Below are positions 1 to 13,500 of a stretch of DNA of 64,000 nucleotides, in pieces. Origin of the DNA: Marininema halotolerans. GTDB lineage: Bacteria > Bacillota > Bacilli > Thermoactinomycetales > DSM-45169. Location of the stretch: the NCBI RefSeq assembly GCF_900116235.1, contig NZ_FPAA01000002.1, positions 372,001 to 436,000 of the forward strand, read 5' to 3'. The first letter of the stretch is position 1, and each line of letters opens with the position of its first letter. The position numbers and the translations under genes were made by a program. The notes beneath the pieces are model-generated. The model had not been told where the DNA came from. It saw only the letters and a program-made list of their open reading frames with translations, and searched no databases.

Positions 1-270
1 GTCTTAATCGTGGTCATTGTCGTCCAGCAAATTGAAGGCAATTTCATCTCTCCCCAAATAATGGGTCGCACACTCAACATTCATCCCCTCACCATTATTC
101 TGATCTTGCTCGTGGCAGGAAGTTTAGGAGGTTTTCTCGGACTGTTACTTGCGGTTCCGACTTACGCCATTCTCAAAGTGATTGTCAGCCATATCTATCG
201 ACTCATTCGCCTACGCAACCGCAACAAACGTCAAGCCGCCATATTAAAAGAGGACAATGAAGAGCTTTGA
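1..270 (+). CDS. AI-2E family transporter, C-terminal fragment
   Basis: The frame is open to the left edge of the window, so only the last 89 residues are present. The visible part holds the family signature: an E-G-N-x-I-x-P motif followed by G-R-x-L-N-I-H-P, then two hydrophobic helices rich in Gly and Leu with a conserved A-V-P near the end, and a basic cytoplasmic tail. This pattern is typical of the AI-2E/YtvI-type permeases, integral membrane proteins of about 350 residues whose substrates are mostly unproven in Bacilli. A hairpin terminator follows 20 bases after the stop. Substrate cannot be told from this fragment. Confidence 0.82.
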   Translation, partial: VLIVVIVVQQIEGNFISPQIMGRTLNIHPLTIILILLVAGSLGGFLGLLLAVPTYAILKVIVSHIYRLIRLRNRNKRQAAILKEDNEEL

Positions 271-290
271 TTAGGCCTTTCCCTTCACCT

Positions 291-330
291 AAAAAAGCCC
301 TCTCCGCATAAAGTGGAGAAGGCTTTTTCT
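291..330 (+). terminator. Rho-independent terminator after the transporter
   Basis: Stem with arms AAAAAGCC-CTCC and GGAG-AAGGCTTTTT, ending in a T run. It lies between the transporter stop and the ribosome binding site of the next gene and can work in both directions. Confidence 0.8.
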
Positions 331-346
331 TGAAGGAGGCTCTTTC

Positions 347-592
347 ATGGTAAAAAAACGATCACGGAATAAACAGAATCAACCCCAGATGCAAACCCCC
401 CTTCGGAAAAAATGGATAAAAGAAGCGGATCTTTATTACAGTCAAACGATCGCTCCGCTTCGTCGACAATTAAAAAGTGCCCAACTGTCTAGAAACCTTG
501 AATCCATCGATACCTACTGGAATCAACTGCAAGCCGCCTTAAAACACCATCGAATATTAATTCCCCGAGCCAACTATGTGGAACGGCCGTAA
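347..592 (+). CDS. Small basic hypothetical protein (81 aa)
   Basis: The ATG at 347 is preceded by GGAGG at 335-339, a strong ribosome binding site, and the gene is enclosed by a terminator on each side, so it is probably a real monocistronic gene. The protein starts with a very basic stretch (KKRSRNK) and continues as a predicted amphipathic helical region with no membrane segment, Cys pair or known motif. I do not recognise the family. It could be a small nucleic-acid-associated or spore protein, but nothing visible proves that. Confidence 0.55.
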   Translation: MVKKRSRNKQNQPQMQTPLRKKWIKEADLYYSQTIAPLRRQLKSAQLSRNLESIDTYWNQLQAALKHHRILIPRANYVERP

Positions 593-604
593 CATTTTAT
601 TTCT

Positions 605-645
605 ACCCCTGATGGATTCGCTTATGGATCAGGGGTTCTTTTATT
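605..645 (+). terminator. Terminator of the 81-aa gene
   Basis: Arms ACCCCTGAT (605-613) and ATCAGGGGT (628-636) with a 14-base loop, followed on the plus strand by a T-rich run. It separates the small gene from the convergent MOSC gene. Confidence 0.75.
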
Positions 646-649
646 TTCT

Positions 650-1303
650 TTATCCTTGTGATTCCATTCTTTTGGTTAACATCCTTTTGATTGACGCTGC
701 CAAGGAATCGCATGCTAGAAGAGAAGCGACTTCCTCTAATGGCGATGATTTATCGTGAATCAGCCGATTCACTCCCTCGATGCTCCAATCCTCATGGGGA
801 CGATCCAGAAGAAGGAGAGGCTGTCCCTCTTCAACGAACCCCTCTTTTAACACCCTTAAATACCAACCACTTCGTCCGGTCTCCTTCACACGGGTGGACA
901 GCCCTTCAATTTCCCAGCGAGCATCTAACTTCCAACAGGGCATTCGCGTTTGTGATACCTGCAACACCCCTTCACCCATTCGGAAAACATCCCCGATACA
1001 AACGTCTCGTTCTGTTTGTCCATGAATCGTGAAGTTTTCACCAAATCCTCCTGGACCAAGATCCATCCCGCTTAATTCTTTGTCCCATAGGGAATAGTGG
1101 GCCAATCCGTAAGCCAAAACCGCTTTATCAGTGCCCCCATGATTTTTTAAATCCTCTTGTCCGTCCCCTGCTAAATTGGTATTCCCAAGATAAACCGGTC
1201 CCGAAATTCGCTCTTTTTTAATCCCACTTTTCCAGGGACGTTTCCATGTGTAGTGGGTTTGTGGTTTACCTACTTGTATGGAAGTAATAAAGGGGGCATT
1301 CAT
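650..1303 (-). CDS. MOSC domain protein (YiiM-like)
   Basis: The 217-residue protein has the MOSC core: G-x-N-x-x-G-D-G-Q-x-D near residues 43-52, H-G-G-x-D-K-A-V, G-x-x-G-E-N-F near residues 86-92 and the key Cys in R-M-P-C-W-K. MOSC domains bind molybdenum cofactor-like groups and occur in MOCO sulfurases and in YiiM/YcbX-type proteins that reduce N-hydroxylated compounds. The length and lack of a ferredoxin domain match stand-alone YiiM-type proteins, so a redox detoxification role is likely but not shown. The start is set by AGGAGG just upstream. A 12-base perfect palindrome sits about 50 bases upstream of the start codon. Confidence 0.85.
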   Translation of the reverse strand: MNAPFITSIQVGKPQTHYTWKRPWKSGIKKERISGPVYLGNTNLAGDGQEDLKNHGGTDKAVLAYGLAHYSLWDKELSGMDLGPGGFGENFTIHGQTERDVCIGDVFRMGEGVLQVSQTRMPCWKLDARWEIEGLSTRVKETGRSGWYLRVLKEGFVEEGQPLLLLDRPHEDWSIEGVNRLIHDKSSPLEEVASLLACDSLAASIKRMLTKRMESQG

Positions 1304-1350
1304 CGCGTTAACCTCCTATCTTTTTCGTTCCTGTGCACCTATCTTATCAA

Positions 1351-1362
1351 GTGATCGATCAC
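1351..1362. promoter_or_regulatory. Perfect palindrome GTGATCGATCAC upstream of the MOSC gene
   Basis: A 12-base perfect palindrome in the upstream region of the MOSC gene, in the spot where an operator overlapping a promoter could lie. No regulator is identified; the assignment as operator is inference. Confidence 0.3.
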
Positions 1363-1501
1363 CCTTCTAATGCTACGTTTGCTCCATCAAATGGATTTAT
1401 GCTAAAACCCCGCTGTGTGAAAGTTTACCTCTCATACACACTTCCTTCATCCGTCGCAGATCGTGCTATGGACCACCTATCAATAGCACTTTCAGTGCCT
1501 C

Positions 1502-1522
1502 ATAGGTTCTCCTGGAACCTAT
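1502..1522 (-). terminator. Hairpin after the NRPS operon (terminator candidate)
   Basis: Arms ATAGGTTC and GAACCTAT with loop TCCTG form a perfect 8-bp stem 25 bases past the last NRPS stop codon. There is no clear T run on the minus strand, but a second small hairpin (GCACT-TTC-AGTGC) follows, so it is only a candidate terminator of the 31 kb operon. Confidence 0.4.
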
Positions 1523-1546
1523 CTTAAAAATTCCCTTACTGGTTCG

Positions 1547-4500
1547 TTATGAAAAGTCAAATATAACCTCTTCGATCTCTGTATTTTCAACCGATAATCC
1601 TTCAATCGGAATCGCATCGAGGGTGATCGTCGCATCCCTCGTTACCGCCTCCAGTATCGCTAAGTAATCCTGTGATAATTGTTGGACGGTCCGATTGGTA
1701 AACAATTTTGTCGCAAATTCAAATTCAAAGTGAAGATCCCGCTCTCCCTTCTCACCATATAAACTCAAATCAAACTTCGAAATGGAATTACGATACTCGA
1801 TCGTTTTGAATGGAATCGCATCTTCCTCTTCTTTATATGATTCTTGCAGGGCAAGCAAGGTAGAGAAAACAGGGTTTCTTGATGGATCACGCTTCATTTC
1901 TAACCGGTCCACCAGACGGTCAAATGGATAGTCTTGATTTTCATACGCTTGTAGTAGATTCTCTTTGACCTCTGCCACATATTCTTTAAAGGACTTATCC
2001 TTTGCCGGGTACGAACGGATTGCCAGGGTGTTGACAAACATGCCGATGATCGATTGCAGATCTGCATGCGTGCGACCCAGAACGGGTGAACCAACAATCA
2101 ATTCTTCTTGCGCAGAGTATTTTGCCAACAAGGTATTGTAAGCTGCAAATAACACCATGTAGAGCGTCGTATCCGTGGCAATACATAATTCTTCAATCTT
2201 GTTCTTTAGGGATTCGCCAGCCTGAAAAAGGATACGATCTCCAGCAAAACTTTGCAGGACCGGTCTTGGAAAATCCGTGGGCATCGTTAATACAGGCAAC
2301 TCACCCGATAAATGATCGAGCCAATATTTCTCTTGCACCTGGGACCCTTCCGACTGCAGGAACTCATTTTGCCACGAAGCAAAGTCTTTGTATTGGTATC
2401 GATTCTCTGGCAAGGATTGCCCCTGATACAATGCCATCCATTCACGAATCAATAATTGAATCGAGTAGCCATCGGCAATAAGGTGATGCATATCTGTCAT
2501 TAATACATGACGATCTTGAGCGATCCGTATCCACTCGACACGGAGTAAAGGAGCTTGACTAAGATCAAAGGGTTGTACAAATTGCTCCACCATCTCCTGC
2601 AATCCTTCATCCATCTCAAAAGTGGGATCTAGCATCCATTCCTGTGTCATATCTCTATATTGAAATGATAGATTTGCTTGTGCATGAATACGTTGTCGCA
2701 CTTCCCCTTTCACGATTTCAAAGGAGGTTCGCAGTGCTTCATGGCGATGGATTAACTTATCAAAAGCTTGTTGAACGCGGTGATGATCCAATTCACCTTC
2801 CACTACCATGACCCGAGGCAAATGGTACGCGGTCCCTATTCCATCCATATGGTTCAAGGTATATAACCGTTGTTGGGCTGAGGAAAGAGCATACGTGTCA
2901 CCATCTGCAATTGGTTTTAACTCGGAATAAATCCGCTGTTGGGCTGCCTGTTTAATCGATTGTGCTAACTCCCTCACCGTAGGAGCATAGAAGATTTCCC
3001 GCAGCAACAAATTCACCTGTAACCGCTTTTGAATTGCTGCAATCACAAGCATCGCTTTGAGAGAATCTCCACCCCACGCGAAGAAGTGATCATCAGCTCC
3101 GATGCCTTTGACGCCAAGGACTTCCTCCCATATATCAGCGACCGTCTGCTCGATATAACCGAGTGGCTCCTCACTTTTCATAGAAGTAGCCACTTCATCG
3201 GATCGGCTCAATAGCTTTTGCACATCAATTTTTCCATTTAACGTTAAGGGCAAGCGCTCCAGTTGGACAAAGGAGACCGGCATCATATAATAGGGAATTC
3301 GTTGGGTAAGGTATCGCCTCACCGCTTGAGAGTCTAGTTTCTCGTTGGCAACTAGATACGCATGCAATTGAGGCATTGATGTATCGTTCCTTTTTGCGAC
3401 CACAATGGCTTCCCTAACCCCTTCATGTTGCAATAGGACGGAGGCCACTTCCTCCGGCTCTACTCTAAATCCACGAATTTTTAGTTGCTGATCCAACCGT
3501 CCCATAAATTGTATATCACCCGTCGCGGTATATCTTCCTAAATCCCCAGTTCGATAATAACGGATCGGCTCTGGTCCCCAAATGGTGCCTTCTACAAAGC
3601 GCTCGTGATTGAACCCATCATGGTCACCCAAATATCCCTCCGTTAATCCCACACCTGCTATGCATATTTCACCGATCACACCCACTGGTACAGGCTTCCC
3701 TTCTGGATTCAAGAGATAGATCTGATGGTTATCGATTGGTTTTCCGATGACGGCTTTCATTGGTGGCAACCCCTCTTTCACCTGCAAGGGGTGCGCGATC
3801 ACTCCAACAGTCGCTTCTGTGGGACCGTAGTGGTTCAACCATTGTACCTCAGGATACCTGCGATGGAATGTTACTAGATCAGCTAGGTTAATTTCTTCCC
3901 CACCCAGAACCACTAAACGTAACGCCAAGGGCAAGTTCTCTCTATTTTCCTGTATCCCATTGACGATCATACTAAAAAGGGATGGGGTCAGCTTTAGATA
4001 ACTGATCTGATGTTTGTGAAGATAGGGAAGCAAGTTTTGTGGTTGAACATAGAAATCCTTTGGTGCTAGGTGGAGTTCGCCACCATTAAGTAAAGCAGAA
4101 TAAAGAGCGGTATACCCTAAATCAAAGGCAATTGAGGAGAGTAGGAATGTCTTATCCCCTGTACGAATACCTGCCGTACGTGAAAACCATGTGAGATAGT
4201 TCACCAGGCTTTGATGTTTAACGGGTACGCCCTTAGGCATTCCGGTTGTGCCTGAAGTAAAAATCAGATAAATCGGATCTTCTGGAAGCACTCTCGTATC
4301 CGGATTCCCGATATTCCCTTGTTCCATCCATTCCTGATCGATCATGATGGTATTTCCTGCAAAGGATTCAATAGCGAGTCCATCCCCTTGCTTTAAAAGG
4401 AAAGACGCATGACTTTTCTCCAGCATCCAATGAATTCGCTCTTCAGGCAGTTCAGGATCGAGGGGAAGATACGTCGCACCACTCTTAATTACCGCCCATA

Positions 4501-7500
4501 GCCCAATGATCATTTCCAATGAGGGTTCAGCCATCAGCCCAATCACCATCCCAGTCTTCGCACCCTGGGTGATCAGATGATTCGCCAGCTGGTTAGCACG
4601 TTGATTTAACACTTCATAGGTTATCTTCTGTGTGCCACATACCACCGCTGTATGACGAGGGTGCCTGACTACTTGTTCCTCAAAGAGATCCTTTAGGGTT
4701 TTCTCACTGGGATAATCCCTCGTTGTGTCATTGATGTGGGATAACCAGTTCCTTTCACTTTGTGAAAGAAGATCGATCTCATCGATAAAGGGATTCTGAT
4801 CCGTCATCATGATGACAAGAATCCGTTTCAAATGCCCGGCCATTCTCTCCATGGTTTCTTTTAAAAATAAGCTTTTACGAAACTGCAAGGTGAAGGTTAG
4901 TTCGCCTTCAAACTCAGTCACCTTTAATTCGAGATCAAATTTGGCAGCATGCTCCTTCATAGCATAGGGAAGTACATCCACATCACGTAGTTGGATTCGA
5001 TTTCGATCCACATTTTCAAAGGCAAACATGACATCAAAGAGTGGATTCCGATTAAAATCACGTTCAATATCTAACTTTTCTACCAACATCTCAAAGGGAT
5101 AGTCTTGATTCTCCAGCGCCTGAATCGCATGGGTCGTTACTTGATCAATGAACTGATTCAGTGTATCCCCTGCCCCTACTTGATTGCGTAGTGCCAGCGT
5201 GTTGACGAACATACCGACGATATTCTCAAGCGCTGCATGTCGCCGTCCGACGACTGGACTTCCTACAACAATATCCCGCTGACCCGTATATTTATGAAGA
5301 AGCACATGAAACGCGGACAGGAGGAGTGAAAATAACGTCGTACCTTGAGCCAATGCCCGACGATGAAGTTTCACCGTAGATTCATTCTTCAATGAAAAAA
5401 CCACTTCATCTCCTGCCATCGATCCTCTTTCTGTACGAAGAAAATCCGTTGGCAAATCTAATAATGGAATTTCACCTGCAAAGGTTTGGAGCCAAAAATC
5501 CTCCTGTGATTGGATCGCCCCTGTTGCAATCCCTTGATTCTGCCAAGCAGCAAAATCTCGATACTGCAGAGGTTGCTCAGGAAGCTCCAACCCTTCATAA
5601 AGGGATGCAAATTCCTTCATGAGGATACTGATCGATAAGCCATCGGAGATAATGTGATGCATATCATACAGCAATAAAACCTGATCAGCGGATAATTGAA
5701 CCACACCCACTCGAAACAACGGAGCCACCGCTAATTCAAAGGGGCGGATAAATGCTTGAATATAGTCTTCAACATCCGACCCATTCTCCGGAATCGGTTC
5801 AAGAGTGAATTCGTTCTCCTCACAAACCCGTTGCATCACCTTTTCTCCCTGTTGAGAGAAGGACGTGCGTAATCCATCGTGGCGATCCACCAACTGTTTA
5901 AAGGATTCTTCCAAGCGCTTGTAATCAATCACGCCATCCAGAATCACTGCACCTGGCATGTTATACCTTGTACGTTCCTCACTCATCTCATGAACGAGGT
6001 AAAGACGTTTTTGGGCGGCAGCGCTTTCGTAATATGCTTGGTTTCCAACAGGCATAATGGATACATACCGTGAGTATAGAACGACATTCTCTTCAATAAG
6101 CAGTGATAATTCCCTGACTGTTGGGCTTTCAAATACCTTTATCAAGGGAAGTTCCACTTCAAATTCTCGATGAATTTCTGAGACCAGGGTAATCGCATTC
6201 AGTGATTGCCCCCCCGATTCAAAGAATGAATCATCGATGCCTACCCTTGTAACACCCAATACCTTTTCCCAAATCTTCACAAGACGTTGTTGCACATCAT
6301 TCTCAGGTGGTACATACACCTCTGTCGTCTCTCTCGAAATCACCCGGCTTTCTAACTCTTTCCGATCGATCTTGCCATTAGGACTCATCGGTAACCTTGG
6401 TAACTGGATAAAATACGATGGCACCATATACTCTGGAAGTATCTGACGCGTCTGTTCCTTCAGATGCAGTGTACCCTCGTCCATGAGAGGCGTGGAAACG
6501 TAATAAGCGACTAACATCTTATCCTTTCTTGCATCGTCCTTTACCACCACCACCGCATCCCTGACCCAATCACTTTGATTTAACACCGCTTCCACTTCAC
6601 CGATATCAATTCGGTGCCCTCGTATTTTCGTCTGGGCATCCTTTCTCCCCAACACTTCAATGTTTCCATCTGGCAAAAGTCTACCGAGATCCCCCGTGCG
6701 ATATAAACGATCCCCTTCCCCCTGAACAAAGGGATCATTGATAAACTGCTGGGCTGTAAGATCTTCATTGCCCAGATACCCCCGCGCTAACGGAATGCCT
6801 CCAATGCAAATTTCCCCTTTTACCCCTTGGGGAAGCAACTGCATATTCTCTCCTAGAATATAGATTCGGCGGTTGGCCAATGGCTTCCCAACCGGAATAA
6901 AGCGAAGGTCTGCACTCTTCTTTCCATGACCTGACACATGAAAAAGGGTACTGGTCATTGCTGTTTCTGCAGGACCATAAGCATTCAAGAAAAGGATGTG
7001 GTCACAAGGTAACTTCTCCCACAGAGCCACTTTCTCAGGAGGCATCTGTTCCCCCCCAACAACCACCAAACGAAGTTTTTCTCTAGGAATGATCTCGGGC
7101 CGGTGATACCATTCCTGGCACACTTCTCCCCAATAGGAAGTAGGTAGGTTGACTAGAGTAAGACCGTACTCCTCACATTTCTGTGAAAATTGATAGGGAG
7201 TCCAAATCTCCTTATCGCGTAACACAAGAGTCGCGCCTGCTGCCATGGTGGAAAGCATTTGTTCGAGGGAGATATCAAAACTGATCGAAGAAAATTGCAG
7301 GACTCGATCTTGAGGCGTTAACTGATATCGTTCCATCATATCCAAGGCATGACTGACACACGCTTCGTGAGACATCATCACACCCTTTGGTTTCCCTGAG
7401 GAACCCGAGGTATAAATGACGTAGGCCAACTGATGCGGTTCGATCCTTGGACGCGGTTGCTCCATGGGTTGCGAAGGGGAAACTACTCTCTCCTCCATTC

Positions 7501-10500
7501 CATATGGATCGAGACAGAGAATGGCTCCATCATAGCGAATCTTCCCTTGTAGTCGCTGCTGAGTGAGAAGAACGGGAACCTTCCCATCCTCAAGCATCAT
7601 GTGAATACGCTCACTGGGATATTCCGCATCCATGGGAAGGAAGGCTCCGCCAGCTTTCAGAATGCCGACAATTCCGACCATCATTTCAAGGGAGCGTTCC
7701 ATATAGACACCCACCGGCACATCCGGACCCACTCCCAACTGAATTAACCGATGTGCTAACTGGTTCGAACGGATATTCAGTTCCTCATAGGATAGCTGTT
7801 GCTCTTCTTGCATGACTGCTGGATGGTGAGGATGTAAACGTACTTGCTTGGCAAACAGATCTGTAAACACAGCCTCCTTGGGATAATCCATCGCGGTTTC
7901 ATTGTTCCTATGGATGAGTTGATCCACCTCCTCATCCGTCAGCATGGAGATCTCCTCTAAGGTGGCGTGATCTGCTTGGATCATCTCTTGAATGATCTCT
8001 ATCAAATGCCTTAAGAGGCGATCCGCTTCTTTTTGATCCACATACCGGTAATCAAATAGCAATTTCACATGAAAATGAGGTTGCAGATTGCAATAAACCG
8101 TCAGTGGATAATCCAATTGTTCCTCTACCTGCATGGACTCCACTTGCAACGTCCCCAACCCTTCTTTTAATGCTAAATCGAAGGGATAATTTTCAAATAT
8201 CACGATACTTTCATAGAGATCATATAATGCCGAGTTTCTTGGTGCGTCACTCCAGCTTCGAATATCCGCGAGTGGTGTATACTCAAATTGCCTCATCTGC
8301 GCTTGTTTTCGTTGAATCTCTTGTAACCAGCTGGAAAGTGGTTCCGTAGCCGTTGCATGGATACGAAACGGCAGGGTATTCATAAAACATCCGATCATCG
8401 CTTCGGATCCCTCTAAATCCGCTGGCCTTCCCGAAGAAGTCGCTCCAAAAACAATATCCTCTTCCCCTGAATAACGGTGAAGTAGTAACGCCCATGCCCC
8501 TTGCACAATCGTATTGACTGTAATCCGGTGTTGCTTGGCATACGCCTTCATCTGTTGCTGAATCGTTTCAGGAATATCCCCTCTTACATAACCAAAGGGG
8601 GATGCCTCCTTTGGTACGGCCTTTGTGGGGAAAATACTATTAAAGCGAATCGGGGTCCGAAAGTCCTTGAGGGATTCTCGCCAGTATTTCTCTGCATCCT
8701 CCATATCCTGATGGTGATACCATTCCATATAATTTTTAAATGGAATGGCCTCCGGTAATGCGATCGATTGACCAGAGCGATACCCCTCATAGAGCTCCCC
8801 GATTTCCTTCAATAAAATACTGTTACACCAACCATCCAGTTGCAGATGATGGTGGGTCCAGATCACATCAAAATGGGCATCTGACTTTTTGACGACCGAG
8901 ATACGCATCAAAGGCGCTATCGAGAGATCAAATCCTTGTTTTCGATCTTCTTTGAGCAAGTGATTCCATTTATTTTGTTGTTCATCTTCCTGCAGCCGTG
9001 ACCAATCGATAAAAGAGAAGGGGACGTTTACTGTCGGATGGATCAATTGAATAGGCTCTTGCATGCCCTTCCAATGATAGGAAGCCCTCATGCTATCATG
9101 CCGAGCGGCGATTTGTTGCCAGACCCACTCAAACGCTTCCATATCCAACTCACTTTTGATCGTAAAGACGATCTGCTCCACTGTAACAGAGGATTCTGGT
9201 GAGTAGATGTGGTGAAAAACCATACTTTGTTGTACCGGCGATAAGGCATAGATATCGTCAATCTCCACAGATTGTTCCATCCAATTATCCAAATCCTTTT
9301 GTTGCAACCGAGCTAAGGGAAAATCCGAGGGTGTGAAATGAACCTTCTCTTGTTCCATACAACACTGCATGATCCGTTTCAGATGACCCAAGTATCGATC
9401 CGCTAACTGCTGGATGGTCTTTTCTTCATGTTTATGAATGCTATACTTCCAATCCATCCGCAATTCCCCGTTCACAATCATGCAATCCATCTCAATTAAA
9501 TGACTACGCAGCGCCTTTTCATCCCGGGAAGATCCAGTAGGAAGATCCGTTAAAGTAAAACGGCTATCCTTTTGTGCACGTTGGTCAAACTGCCCCAGGT
9601 AGTTAAAACTAAAGGGTGCCCGTGGTTTGGATGTTAATTGCTCTTGCAAATCTTCCTTGCCAAGGTAATAGAGAATCTCATAACCAATGCCCCCACGGGG
9701 GATTCCACGAAATTGTTCTTTCACCCCTTTAATTTGGGCAGCTAGATCACCCTTTCCATGACATTTCCCTAATACCAAGGGGAACACGGAAGTAAACCAG
9801 CCAATGGTTCGCGAAACATCATGATCATGCATCAACTTTTCGCGTCCATGTCCTTCTAAATCGACGAGGATTTGCCCTGTCCATTCCGCTAACGTACAGG
9901 ATAAGGCAGTTAACAAGATTTCCTCTACCCGAGTGTGAAAGGAAGAATGAATATCATATACCAATTGATGGGTTTCTTCTTCTTTCAACAAACAGGAGAG
10001 GATGTGGGCAGAACCCTCCGAATTTAAGCCCTCTCCTTTATCCACCGGAATGGTTACCACTGAAGTCTCTGTCTCTTTTAACCAGTAGCTCATCTCCTCG
10101 TGGATTCCAACAGATTGTGCATAATCGGTCACATGCTCCGACCATTTCTGAAAGGAAAGTGTCTTGCGCGAGGGAGTGATCGCCCCGTGTCTCTCCCATT
10201 GTTCATAAAAATGATGCAAGTCCTCCAGGATCACTCGCCATGAATATCCGTCAACAATCAGATGGTGGGCGGTGATAAAGAGCTGACCACTTTCTTCTTC
10301 TCCCCCATAAAAAAAGGCAGCTTGAATGAGAGGGCCCTCTTCGATATGGAGACTCCGTTGCAGGTGATCCATGGTTGACTTCATTCTTTCATCACGAACA
10401 TGGGACGATAGATTGCTTACATCATAGACATGAAGTTGACCATGGTCCCCTGTCGCCGAATAAGCCTGAACCCAACTCCCATTCTGCTTGCGATAGCGCA

Positions 10501-13500
10501 AGCGAAAACTATCATGGGAGTCAATTAAAGTAGCAAAGCTTTCGCGCAATCCTTCCGCTTGGGTACCTGGAGGTGTCTCTAAGAAAACTGCCTGATTCCA
10601 GTGATGAATATTGGGTATCTTCTGCTCAAAAAACCACTTTTGGATGGGGGTTAGGGGCACTTCCCCTTCAGGGGTATCTCCTTCCTCCAATTCATCCATT
10701 TGTTGATACTGAACCACTCGTGCCAAATCAGCAATGGTCTGATAGTGAAACATCTGGTTCACCGATAGTTGAATGCCCTTTTGCATCGCTTTCCCTGCAA
10801 TTTGGATACTGAGGATTGAATCGCCACCAAGCTCAAAAAAGTTATCCTCGATCCCAATTTCCTCTTCTGCTCTTCCTAATACCGTCGACCAGATCTGAAC
10901 TAATTCGTTCTCTACTTCGTTTCGTGGCGCGACATATTCATTTCCGATCCGCTTCATGGGACGCGGCAATGCCCTTCGATCCACTTTTCCCGTGGCGGTC
11001 AATGGGAGCCTATCCAATTGCATAATATGAGTGGGCACCATATAGCTGGGTAACCTCGATGATAAATCGTCGCGGAAGTGACGCTCATCAATCAACTGAT
11101 CCCCTACAATATAGGCACACAGTACTTTTTTCCCTGAATCATTGAGAAGATCGATCACCACAGCATCCTTCACATACTCATACTGATAGCATTGGTTTTG
11201 AATCTCCCCCAATTCAATGCGGTACCCTCTTATTTTCACTTGATGGTCCATCCGACCGATCCATTCGATTTGCCCATCCGCTAACCATTTTCCAAGATCC
11301 CCTGTTCGATACATCCTTTCACCTGGATAATAAGGATCTTGTAAAAAACGTTCTTGGGTTAAGTGAGGTCGATTGAGGTACCCTTGACTCACTCCAGCAC
11401 CTGCAATGTAGATTTCGCCCTCCACACCAATCGGTGCCAGTTGATGATGCGCATCCATGATATAGCAACGCATATTGGCAATGGGTCTTCCTAAGGACAC
11501 CTTCGCTTCGGTACAACGCTGACTCAATGCATCCACGGTGGTCTCGGTTGGACCATAGTTGTTATACAGTTGATATCCCTTCTGAATCAGATCATTCTTC
11601 ATCCCATCATCTAATTTTTCACTACCGGAAATAACCGTCTGTAAACTGGCTAACTTTCGATCCGATGGTAGCAATTCCTTCAATACTGTCGGGATAAAGT
11701 TTACCAGATGAATCTGATGCTGATCGACATAATCACAGAAGGCTTGTCGATTCCACAGCACATCCGGCTCTGCGATATGAAGGGTTCCCCCGTGAAGAAG
11801 GGTTCCAAAAATATCTTCTAAACTCGGATCCACCGTATAGCTAGACAATTGAAGCACATGAGTATGGTGGTTCACTTGATATTCTCTACCAAACCAATGC
11901 ACTAGATTAAGAACACTTCGATTGTCGATCATGACACCCTTTGGCTGTCCCGTCGTTCCAGAAGTGTAAAAAACACAGAATAAGTCCCGAGCATCATAGG
12001 AGAATTCAGGAAGACTCTCCTCCCTCGCAAAGGAAGTCGGATCATCTATCATCACCAGTTGATCGGTTGAGAGAATCTCTTTGATAACGGGACTCTCTTC
12101 AGCCAGTGTTTGCTGGGTAAGTAAATACTGCACCCCACTATCCTGTAATAGATAGGCTTTTCGAGTATCGGGATAGGCTGGATCTAACGGTAGATAAGCA
12201 CTTCCTATTTTTAAAATTGCCAATATCCCAACGATCATCTCAATCGATGGAGAGGTGAGGAGGGCAACTATTTCTCCCGGTTTAACCCCTCGATGAATGA
12301 GGGTATTTCCGAGGCGATTGGCTCGCCGCTCTAACTCCTGATACGTAATCCCTTGCCCCTCAAACATCAGTGCTACGTTCTTTGGCTCCTTCTTTACTTG
12401 CTGCTCGAACTGTTCGATTACACGTAAGGAATGGGGAGAAGCCACCTCCGTGTGATTAAAGTGCGATAGGATTTGATCTTTTTCTTCAGGTGTGATCATT
12501 TCCAACTGGGTAAGATCTCGCTCAGGGTAGTTGACGATTTGATGTAAAATCATTGGTAAATGAGTAACCATTCTGTTGATCACAGCCGAATCCACGACCG
12601 CCTCGTTATAACTAAAACCGATCTCGATCTCGTCAAAGGCCATTACACTGAGGGTAAGATCATAATGGGTCACTTCTGTGGCGGAATACGATCCAAAGGA
12701 CATCCCTGCTGAATGTTCGCCATGACGGTGCTGTAACGCTTGATCCAACGGATAGTTTTCAAAGACGACGATGGTATCAAATAAGGTATTTCGTTCATCC
12801 AATTCACTATATTTTTTTATATCGGATAACGGAGTGTTGTCCATAGCGGACCGATTTTGTAAGGTGTGGTGAATACGTTGGACCAGTTCTGCTACCGTTT
12901 CATCCTGTTGATAGGTGACTCGTAACGGAATGGTATTAATAAAAAGACCAATAAGGTCTTCAATTCCTGGAAACGCACCCGAGCGTCCCGACACCGTTGT
13001 ACCAAACAGGACATCGGAACTGTTCTTGTATTTTTGTAAAAGAATCCCCCAGGCACTATAGATAAGCGAAGCCAAGGTAACCTCATGGGTTCTTGCAAAT
13101 TGTTCAAGGGGCTCCTTGTCCAATCGTATCGATTTCTCCCGATTCTTACGTTCTCTGTTGCTTTCGTGATTGAGTGGGGTAGCAAATAACGATCGTTGAG
13201 CGTCAAATCCAGCCAAATAATTTTGCCAAAAATGCTGCTGGCGTTCGGAGTCTTGTCCTTGAATAAACTTCACAAATTCCTTATACGTTTTCTTTCTAGG
13301 AAGGGAATACGTCTTCCCTTGGGAGACACACGCATAGGCATCCCAAAATTCTTTTAACAATAACCCATTACTCCAACCATCATATAAAATGTGATGATGA
13401 TGAATGGTAAGCACATGTTTTTCCTTTTCTAGACGGCATAAGGAGATTCGGAAAGGGACTTCTTGTAGGTCAAACTTTTTATGTCGTTCTTGCTGTTGAA

